NCBI GenBank assembly: GCA_024280455.1
Contig: JAJRQC010000001.1
Span: 1-35,917 of the forward strand
Direction: 5' to 3'
DNA: 35,917 bases
Origin: Deltaproteobacteria bacterium
Lineage (GTDB): Bacteria; Desulfobacterota; Desulfobulbia; Desulfobulbales; Desulfobulbaceae
The stretch's first letter is position 1. The number at the start of each line of letters is the position of its first letter. The notes below the pieces were generated by a model, which saw only the letters and a list, made by a program, of their open reading frames with translations, was not told where the DNA came from and did no database searches. Positions 1-5,457 of the stretch are shown in pieces. The position numbers and the translations under genes are program-made.

Positions 1-30
1 GATGGGTGCTGGAAATTCGCATAACCACCG

Positions 31-160
31 GCTGTAACTGTTCAGATGTGCCTGAGATTCAGGTAATCAGGCCAACGAATCTATAGCCCGCCTATGTGAG
101 GCGCCTGATCGCCTGAAGATTGGGTGCAGCTGAACAGTTACCATTTTTGTTTTTATTAGA
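31..160 (+). ncRNA. Putative structured RNA (unclassified)
   Basis: A perfect 12-bp inverted repeat (34-45 and 130-141) encloses 84 bases with further pairings: CCTGA/TCAGG at 51-55/59-63, ATCAGGC/GCCTGAT at 66-72/103-109, CGCCT/AGGCG at 89-93/99-103, and AATCT/AGATT at 78-82/117-121, not all mutually compatible. A T-rich run (ATTTTTGTTTTTA) follows the distal arm, as expected for a plus-strand transcript end. Extra copies of CCTGA and TCAGG would allow alternative folds. The shape, a long closing stem around a branched interior, resembles stable small RNAs such as 6S, but I recognise no known family. It could also be a leader element for the downstream operon. Observed: repeats and T-run. 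Inferred: transcription. Confidence 0.4.
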
Positions 161-192
161 ACTGATACTCGAGACATTCAGACGGGTATTGC

Positions 193-229
193 TTGACTGA
201 AATAAGCGCAAAGGGTACTACATGCGCTT
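193..229 (+). promoter_or_regulatory. Candidate promoter with inverted repeat for the lptF-like operon
   Basis: TTGACT (193-198), a 17-base spacer and TACTAC (216-221) resemble a sigma-70 promoter with a good -35 and a weak -10. A 7-bp inverted repeat, AAGCGCA/TGCGCTT (204-210 and 223-229), spans the -10, so it could be an operator or an early transcript hairpin. The start codon lies about 50 bases further on. This is only a motif match. Confidence 0.3.
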
Positions 230-279
230 TACCTAGACAATAAAAAACCCGTCCAACGACAATCACGGACTATCGCCCA

Positions 280-1362
280 GTGAAACTTCTCTATCGCTAT
301 ATTTTACAGCTGTTTATTAAAAATATTTTCATGTTGATGGCCAGCTTCATTGCCATCTATGTGTTGATCGATTTTTTCGAAAAAATCGACAACTTCATGG
401 AAAAGGGAAAATCCATGGGACTGGTGATCAAATTTTTCCTGCTCAACATTCCCTTTATCCTCGACCAGATGGGTCCTATCTGTATCCTGCTGGCTGGAGT
501 CATCACCCTGGGCGTCCTCAACCACAGCAATGAGCTTATTGCCCTCAAAGCCTGCGGCATTCCCTTAAAAAAGATAACCGCCCCTATCATTGGTGCCGGA
601 CTTGCTTTTACCCTGCTTTTTCTTGCCATGTCCCAGTTTGTACTTCCCAAGACGATCTCGGTGACCCACCGGATATGGAACAAGGAGGTCAAGGGCAGAG
701 TTGCGCTGGGCATTTACCGGAACGGCCGCTTTTATTATCGGGGACAGGACGGATTCTATTCCTTTGCCCGACCGGATCTTAAACGAGATAATTTCTACAA
801 CTTCTCTTATGCCTCCTGGGATGCCGATTATCGGCTCAGTTCATTGATTGCCGCGGAACGGGCACTCTGGGATGCCGGGACCTGGACCCTGTTCAACGGC
901 CAGGTCCAGACCAGTATTGACCACGAAAAATTCATCTCCGAAACCTTCAGCGATCGAGTCTTTGCCTTTCCGGAGAAACCAGCCGATTTTTTTGTCCCTG
1001 AGTATTACTCGAAAGAACTCTCCCTCACCGGCCTCTATCAGGAGGCCCTGCGAAAAAATTCTCCTGAAGAAAAAAACAGGGCCTGGGTCGAATTTTACGG
1101 ACGAATTTCCTATATTTTGCTGGGCCTGCCTCTGCTGCTGCTGGGGCTGCCCCTGCTGCTCTTTGTCTATCGTTCCTGGGGGAGGGACTTATCCCTGGCC
1201 ATCCCGGTCAGCTGCGGCATGGCCTTTGCCTGCTGGGGAACCTGGGGCACGCTGCAGTCGCTGGCAAAAGCCGGGTATATCAATCCGCTCCTTGCAGCAG
1301 GTTCAATCCATATCTTTGGTATTCTGCTGGGCATAATCCTACTCATGCGGGAAGACAGCTAA
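280..1362 (+). CDS. LptF/LptG-family (YjgP/YjgQ) LPS transport permease
   Basis: This is an inner-membrane permease of the type that works with the LptB ATPase to extract lipopolysaccharide and pass it to the periplasmic LptC/A bridge. The 360-residue length is usual for the family. Hydrophobic segments lie at about 13-31, 56-80 and 101-120, then a hydrophilic periplasmic region (about 125-268), then three C-terminal segments (about 272-355). The family motif NELIALKACGI starts at about residue 84. The start codon is GTG at 280 with no strong ribosome site; the following Met-Lys-Leu-Leu-Tyr-Arg-Tyr matches family N-termini. I cannot tell LptF from LptG; the usual partner gene is not beside it here. 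The next gene starts 22 bases after its stop, so they are probably co-transcribed. Confidence 0.9.
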   Translation: MKLLYRYILQLFIKNIFMLMASFIAIYVLIDFFEKIDNFMEKGKSMGLVIKFFLLNIPFILDQMGPICILLAGVITLGVLNHSNELIALKACGIPLKKITAPIIGAGLAFTLLFLAMSQFVLPKTISVTHRIWNKEVKGRVALGIYRNGRFYYRGQDGFYSFARPDLKRDNFYNFSYASWDADYRLSSLIAAERALWDAGTWTLFNGQVQTSIDHEKFISETFSDRVFAFPEKPADFFVPEYYSKELSLTGLYQEALRKNSPEEKNRAWVEFYGRISYILLGLPLLLLGLPLLLFVYRSWGRDLSLAIPVSCGMAFACWGTWGTLQSLAKAGYINPLLAAGSIHIFGILLGIILLMREDS

Positions 1363-1384
1363 GCACGCCGCCTTTTGAGGAACA

Positions 1385-2146
1385 ATGAAAGAAAAAGTCG
1401 GTATTGTCGGTATTCCGCCGCTTGAAATCATCAAAGAACTGCACCGTAAAAAGGTCGAGATAATCGATCTGGATGAGCCACAGGTTCAGGCGTCTCTGGA
1501 GTTGACGGCAGCCCACCTGCCCCGGGTCTACTGCGCTATCCTGCGGACGGTGATTCTCAATGCCATGCACATTGAACTGGACCGGATCTATATTGATGTA
1601 GGGCCGGGTAAATGCGACTGTGCGCTCCATGTCTCTATAATCCTCAAGGACATGCTCTCCATCCCCATTATCCCCACTCGTAATCAGGATATGGAAGGGC
1701 TTGGTTTCCCCCTCTGCAGAACCCGGATGCCGCTCCTGGACAAAATGCTCACCATTACTAAAAACGTCCGTTCCATTAACCGAGACGAAGGAAAAAAATA
1801 TCCTTCCTGCCCCCCGACGGCCGGGTTCTGGGGTGTCCCCCCCAGAGATTTCAACCTGCTGACCCTCTTTCCGGACACCACCCATATCTACGGCTGGACC
1901 CGCTGCATGGAAAACAAGACCCCGTCCGATCTCAGCCTTGAATCGCAGATCAACCCGGGAGTGCCGACAGTGTTCTTTGCCCAGTCCTTCTGTGCCAAAA
2001 CCGCACTGGCCAGACACCTGGCCGATCGGCATCCAAGGGGACTGTACCTTGACTGTGACGTTGCAGCGGGCAGCAGTGCGCGGGCAAAAATAGAGGCTTT
2101 TTTTGAGCTCTCGGGCACACCTGTTCTCCGAAAGGAGAAGTCCTGA
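1385..2146 (+). CDS. Cysteine-rich protein of unknown function, partner of the downstream activase
   Basis: I do not recognise this 253-residue protein with certainty. It has eight cysteines (50, 77, 79, 111, 142, 174, 203, 224), including a CDC at 77-79 and a Ser-Cys-Pro-Pro at 141-144. There is no signal peptide or membrane segment, so it is probably cytoplasmic. The stretch from Tyr49-Cys50 to about residue 97 loosely resembles the region of 2-hydroxyacyl-CoA dehydratase subunits (HgdB/YjiM type) that carries iron-sulfur ligands; this is a weak, by-eye likeness. The start is ATG at 1385 with GAGG upstream. Its TGA overlaps the ATG of the BadF/HgdC-type ATPase by one base, so translational coupling is likely. 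The natural inference is a protein that receives electrons or conformational energy from that ATPase. Confidence 0.75.
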   Translation: MKEKVGIVGIPPLEIIKELHRKKVEIIDLDEPQVQASLELTAAHLPRVYCAILRTVILNAMHIELDRIYIDVGPGKCDCALHVSIILKDMLSIPIIPTRNQDMEGLGFPLCRTRMPLLDKMLTITKNVRSINRDEGKKYPSCPPTAGFWGVPPRDFNLLTLFPDTTHIYGWTRCMENKTPSDLSLESQINPGVPTVFFAQSFCAKTALARHLADRHPRGLYLDCDVAAGSSARAKIEAFFELSGTPVLRKEKS

Positions 2147-2805
2147 TGCTGCTGGCTGATTTTGGTACATCCTACAGTAAAATTCTGCAAACAGATTCCG
2201 GCAAAGACCCGGCCATTGTCGCCACCCGGGATATTGGCCCTGATTTCTGCGCCGATCTGGCCACCGGCCATAATGCAGCCAGACGCAGCGCAAGAAGCAT
2301 TAATGAACTGACCGCCCTGGCCCGGGGAGGAGAAATTCTGATTGAGGAAGATGATTTTGTTCTGCTCGATTGCGGTAGCCGGGATATCAAATTTATTCGC
2401 TACCATCAGGGCCAGGTGGTTGACATGGGCTGGAACGCTGAATGCGGTGCCTCCATGGGATTTACCATCGAAATGCTGGCCACCTATTACAAACTCGATT
2501 ATTCGGAAATCGCCATCCCGAAAACAGGCTTTTCCATAACCTGCGGTGTTCTCGGCATGAGTCATATCTTTGATGCCGTCATCTCGGGCGCTTCGGAAGC
2601 TGAAGCCGTGGCAAAATTTGTCCGCGGTATCGCCCGCAACGCCTATCGCTTTGCCGGCTCCCCTGACCGGTTGTATCTTTCCGGCGGTCTCTGTGACAAC
2701 CCCTTATTTACCGGCAGTTTCCCCTGCAACATCGTACCACTTGGCAGATTCGTCCTGCTCAAAGGTTTGCTGGCCACTCTGGAATCCGAACAGAACAAAG
2801 AGTGA
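2146..2805 (+). CDS. Mini BadF/BadG/BcrA/BcrD (HgdC-type) activase ATPase
   Basis: This belongs to the ASKHA ATPase family that activates 2-hydroxyacyl-CoA dehydratases and benzoyl-CoA reductases by ATP-driven electron transfer from a [4Fe-4S] cluster held between two subunits. Visible motifs are phosphate-1 DFGTSYSK (residues 5-12), phosphate-2 LLDCGSRD (73-80), and an adenosine-type LSGGLCDN (178-185). Cys100 (AECGASMG) and Cys133 (ITCGVLG) match the two cluster ligands of classical activases. At 219 residues it is shorter than the usual 250-270, with most of the loss before phosphate-2. It has a strong ribosome site (AAAGGAG) and its ATG overlaps the preceding stop. No recognisable full dehydratase or reductase subunits are nearby, so the target is probably the upstream cysteine-rich protein. 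Confidence 0.85.
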   Translation: MLLADFGTSYSKILQTDSGKDPAIVATRDIGPDFCADLATGHNAARRSARSINELTALARGGEILIEEDDFVLLDCGSRDIKFIRYHQGQVVDMGWNAECGASMGFTIEMLATYYKLDYSEIAIPKTGFSITCGVLGMSHIFDAVISGASEAEAVAKFVRGIARNAYRFAGSPDRLYLSGGLCDNPLFTGSFPCNIVPLGRFVLLKGLLATLESEQNKE

Positions 2806-3623
2806 TGAACCTGGGCACGGTCTATACCTGCGGCAATGTACCGCTGCGAAAAAATCTCGAAAGGCTGCTGGACGCAAGCGGGCTCGGAGAGCAGGTTCAG
2901 GCGACAGAAACCGTATTGATCAAGCCCAATCTGGTCAATGTTCTGCCACCACCGATCACTACCCCGGTTGAACTTATCGCCCATTTGATTGATTACCTGC
3001 AGGCAATAACCGCTGCCGAGATCATCATCGGAGAAGGAACAGCTTCCGCCCGACACGACACCTTTCATGTTTTTACAGAACTCGGCTATACGAAAATGGC
3101 GGCCGAAAAAGGGGTGCGGTTGCTGGATCTCAACGACGAGGAAACCGTCTGCCGCAGGCGCAAAGAGTGCCTCCGCTGGCCGGAGATGCACCTGCCGAAG
3201 ATTGTGTACGAGAGTTTTCTGCTCTCAGTCCCGGTCTTGAAGGCTCATACTCTGGCCGGGGTGACCTTGAGCTTGAAAAATATGATGGGACTGGCCCCGC
3301 CTGCTCATTATCAGCAGGGAAAAAGCAGCTGGAAAAAAACAGCCTTTCACCGAAAAATCGGACAAGCGGTGGCCGATCTCAACCGCTATCGCCGTCCTGA
3401 CTTCACCCTGCTTGATGCCGGAGTGGGCATGGTCGAATCCCATCTCCGGGGGGCGACCTGTGAACCGCCGGTGGGCCTTTTGATTACGGGTTCCGACCCA
3501 GTGGCAGTTGATAGCCATGGGGCAGGACTTCTCGGTAAAAACTGGCGCAATATTGAATACATCCGTGAGCTGGACGGAGAGCTTGGTCAGGCCGCACCGC
3601 TGACCATAATCAGAACCGATTAA
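2805..3623 (+). CDS. DUF362 domain protein
   Basis: The 272-residue protein is nearly all DUF362 domain. Signature segments are IKPNLV (39-44), TTP (52-54), IIGEGTA (74-80), SVPVLKAHT (141-149), SLKNMMG (156-162) and TGSDPVAVD (228-236). Some DUF362 proteins carry a ferredoxin-like CxxC cluster; none is visible here, only scattered cysteines (9, 116, 122, 219). The family's biochemistry is not well defined; members often sit beside iron-sulfur or corrinoid/anaerobic enzymes. The start chosen is ATG at 2805, which shares one base with the activase stop (TGATG); a GTG three bases upstream is the alternative. It ends the plus-strand operon, facing the minus-strand mini-gene 84 bases away. Confidence 0.85.
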   Translation: MNLGTVYTCGNVPLRKNLERLLDASGLGEQVQATETVLIKPNLVNVLPPPITTPVELIAHLIDYLQAITAAEIIIGEGTASARHDTFHVFTELGYTKMAAEKGVRLLDLNDEETVCRRRKECLRWPEMHLPKIVYESFLLSVPVLKAHTLAGVTLSLKNMMGLAPPAHYQQGKSSWKKTAFHRKIGQAVADLNRYRRPDFTLLDAGVGMVESHLRGATCEPPVGLLITGSDPVAVDSHGAGLLGKNWRNIEYIRELDGELGQAAPLTIIRTD

Positions 3624-3707
3624 CGGTCATTTCAACAAGTTGAACAAACCATGGTGGTTGTTGAATGGCATGTTCATACTCAGGGCAACCAGAGGAGGAA
3701 AAACAGC

Positions 3708-3869
3708 TTATTTTTTCTTCTTCTTTTTCTTCTTTAGCGCGGCCTTTTCCTTTGTCAACTGTTTACACTTCTTCTTGATCAGGACCGGACACTTGCTGCA
3801 ATGCTTCCCCTTTTTCAGGTACTTACCACAACAGCTTTTTTTTACTTTTTTCTTCTTTTTTTTACCCAT
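3708..3869 (-). CDS. 53-residue lysine-rich, cysteine-containing small protein
   Basis: An ATG at 3869 with GGAGG at correct spacing opens a 53-residue frame. Residues 3-8 are lysines, the tail ends in eight lysines, and the middle holds CC (13-14), Cys24, Cys27 and Cys35 in the pattern CC-x9-C-x2-C-x7-C. About half of all residues are Lys. The cysteine spacing suggests a metal site, and the charge suggests binding to nucleic acid or the ribosome; both are inference. It lies 87 bases downstream of the FKBP gene on the same strand, with a hairpin between them. The complementary frame gives a phenylalanine-run protein that is only its shadow. I know no name for it, though the perfect ribosome site and composition argue for a real gene. 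Confidence 0.75.
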   Translation of the reverse strand: MGKKKKKKVKKSCCGKYLKKGKHCSKCPVLIKKKCKQLTKEKAALKKKKKKKK

Positions 3870-3888
3870 AACAGACCTCCGAGAATGC

Positions 3889-3930
3889 AGGCCGGCACGA
3901 CCTTGCTCGCTTTGCAGGAAGTGTCGGCCT
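3889..3930 (-). promoter_or_regulatory. Intergenic hairpin between FKBP gene and mini-protein gene
   Basis: AGGCCGGCAC (3889-3898) pairs with GTGTCGGCCT (3921-3930), 10 bp with one G-U, around a 22-base loop. No T-run follows in the minus-strand direction, so it is more likely an RNA processing or stability element than an intrinsic terminator. Confidence 0.4.
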
Positions 3931-3956
3931 GAAACGATAACAGGCGGTCGCTTGAC

Positions 3957-4676
3957 TTACTCCTTTGCAGGCTCGCCTTCCTTTGCGGGAATGTCAAGCA
4001 GTTCCACCTGAAAGATCAGCATGGAACCGGGCTCTATAACCGGTGGCGCACCCCGGTCGCCATAGGCAAGATCAGGCGGCAGGTACAACTCAAAAGTCGA
4101 GCCCACATTCATTAACTGCAGGGCCTCCTGCCAGCCGGTAATGACCTGGCCGACCTGAAAAACAGCCGGTTCCTTTCGCTTGTATGAGCTGTCGAATTCC
4201 GTTCCGTCAATCAGAGTTCCCTTGTAATGGACTTTCACCATATCATCGACGGCAGGTTTCTTACCCTTACCCTCTTTGATCACCTTATACTGCAGGCCGG
4301 ACTCAGTGACCTTGACACCCTCTTTCTTCTTGTTTTCAGCAAGAAAGCTGTCTGCGGCTTCACGATTTTTAGTGACCATTTCCACAGTTTTCTGAATCTG
4401 CTGTTGCTGCTGTCTGGCGGCAAACTTCTGTTGCACTTCCGCCGCCTCCTCAGGTGTCATCAGAGTCTTTTTTCCAGTATACGAATCCACCATACCCTGC
4501 TGAAGAATCTTCAAGTCAAAATCCTCGCCCAGACCCTTGAAATACGAACCTAGATCAAGGCCCATTGCATAGCTGAGCTGCTGTTGTTCAGTTTTCAGCT
4601 CCGTAGCCTTTTCCGCAGCAAAGGCTGAACCGGTTACCAGAAATACTCCTATCAGACCAATAACAATCTTTTTCAT
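3957..4676 (-). CDS. FKBP-type peptidyl-prolyl isomerase, exported (FkpA/Mip-like)
   Basis: This protein catalyses cis-trans isomerisation of prolyl bonds, probably assisting folding in the periplasm. The first 20 residues form a typical signal peptide (Lys-Lys, hydrophobic core, Ala-Phe-Ala before the cut). Residues about 25-125 form the charged, helical dimerisation domain of the Mip/FkpA type (QLSYAMGLDLG near the start). Residues about 128-232 form the FKBP domain, with VHYKGTLIDGTEFDSSY, VITGWQEAL and LAYGDRGAPPVIEPGSMLIF. The length of 239 is normal. The ATG at 4676 follows GGGAG at good spacing. It is separated from the upstream smr-like gene by about 280 bases, so it probably has its own promoter. 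Confidence 0.95.
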   Translation of the reverse strand: MKKIVIGLIGVFLVTGSAFAAEKATELKTEQQQLSYAMGLDLGSYFKGLGEDFDLKILQQGMVDSYTGKKTLMTPEEAAEVQQKFAARQQQQQIQKTVEMVTKNREAADSFLAENKKKEGVKVTESGLQYKVIKEGKGKKPAVDDMVKVHYKGTLIDGTEFDSSYKRKEPAVFQVGQVITGWQEALQLMNVGSTFELYLPPDLAYGDRGAPPVIEPGSMLIFQVELLDIPAKEGEPAKE

Positions 4677-4959
4677 TTTTACTCCCTGGATTGAACTGAC
4701 TAAAAACTAGTCATTATTGAGTACACAAAGTATTGGGTACGCAAATGAATAGCTGCCAAAAGCATATGGCTCGAGTTAGAACACGAAAATAGAGCGAACC
4801 TCAAGTTTTTTTTTAAGGTTCCCCTGCCTTAATCGAAAATATTCCGACTAATCTCTATAATAACAAGTAGTTATGTGACATTACGGCGGAGCATCAGACC
4901 CGGACCTGCTGAAACGAAAATTTGCCGAAAGTGGATACTTTTTACACAGTTGGAGCAGA
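4677..4959. other. Gene-free interval upstream of the FKBP gene
   Basis: I see no credible coding frame. The interval is AT-rich in parts and holds an imperfect direct repeat, ATTGAGTAC (4716-4724) and ATTGGGTAC (4732-4740), upstream of the minus-strand FKBP start, which could be a regulator site. It presumably contains the FKBP promoter, but no convincing -35/-10 pair stands out. No clear intrinsic terminator follows the smr-like gene. Confidence 0.5.
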
Positions 4960-5403
4960 TCAGAGGACAACTAGGGTAATGCCCGGGTTGTTCCTGTTTA
5001 AATCGGTGTGCGTTGCAAGGGCCGGAAAACGACGAACCAGTTGACGGCCTGCCCCTGAACGGCTGTTGAAATCCTCGCCGGCAACCACATCGTTTATGCG
5101 TCCCTTGTGTTTGTAATAGTGCAGTTGACGACGGGCCTCATCTTTTATTGCCCCGCCCTTACCACTTGAGCCGTAACCGTGGATCAGGGTCAGCACCCGG
5201 TAGCCCTGCCGGTGCGATACTTCAAGTTCCGTATCAAGACGCTGCAGCGCCATGGCCACAGTCGGCAGTCCTTTCTCAAGGTTCACAATCCTATGGAGCA
5301 GGCCCGATGCCTGGACAACCGGGCACGTGGATACCGTTCCACAGTAAGGGCAGGTGGTTACTCCCGGGCCAAGCTCATTTCCGCACACCTCACAGACAAT
5401 CAT
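4960..5403 (-). CDS. Zinc-ribbon protein with Smr-like domain
   Basis: The N-terminus has a zinc ribbon of pattern C-x2-C-x10-C-x2-C (Cys4, 7, 18, 21). Residues about 40-147 resemble the Smr domain of MutS2-type nucleases: a helical start, then VLTLIHGYGSSGKGGAIKDEA (70-90), where the HGxGS loop is the family signature, and a final hydrophobic strand ITLVVL. The usual LDLHG motif at the domain start is replaced by VNLEKGLP. Smr domains nick or bind DNA or RNA, and some act on collided ribosomes; which applies here is unknown. I chose ATG at 5403 (147 residues), directly before the ribbon; the frame stays open to a TTG at 5457 abutting the rel stop, but that adds an 18-residue stretch unlike the family. 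It probably ends the proS-rel operon. Confidence 0.75.
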   Translation of the reverse strand: MIVCEVCGNELGPGVTTCPYCGTVSTCPVVQASGLLHRIVNLEKGLPTVAMALQRLDTELEVSHRQGYRVLTLIHGYGSSGKGGAIKDEARRQLHYYKHKGRINDVVAGEDFNSRSGAGRQLVRRFPALATHTDLNRNNPGITLVVL

Positions 5404-5457
5404 TTTTTTCTGTATCGCACCTGTTCTGAAGCAGCCGGTATCTGTCACTCGGGCCAA

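Noticed and set aside
1-86. Possible 3' end of an upstream gene at the left edge
   Set aside because: A frame is open from base 3 to a stop at 84-86, but nothing in it is recognisable and it crosses the inverted repeat; it cannot be supported without sequence to the left.
31-160. tRNA, tmRNA, SRP or RNase P RNA, or a known riboswitch (TPP, cobalamin, SAM, FMN)
   Set aside because: None of the conserved core sequences of these RNAs could be found by eye on either strand.
3640-4011. Plus-strand frame with long phenylalanine runs
   Set aside because: It is the antisense of the Lys-rich mini-gene (AAA/AAG codons) and of the FKBP 3' end, and has no ribosome site.
4716-4740. Direct repeat as a definite operator for the FKBP gene
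   Set aside because: Only two imperfect 9-base copies and no clear promoter nearby; noted within the interval entry only.
5404-5457. TTG-initiated 18-residue extension of the Smr-like protein
   Set aside because: The start abuts the rel stop without a good ribosome site, and the extension has no family resemblance; the ATG directly before the zinc ribbon is preferred.
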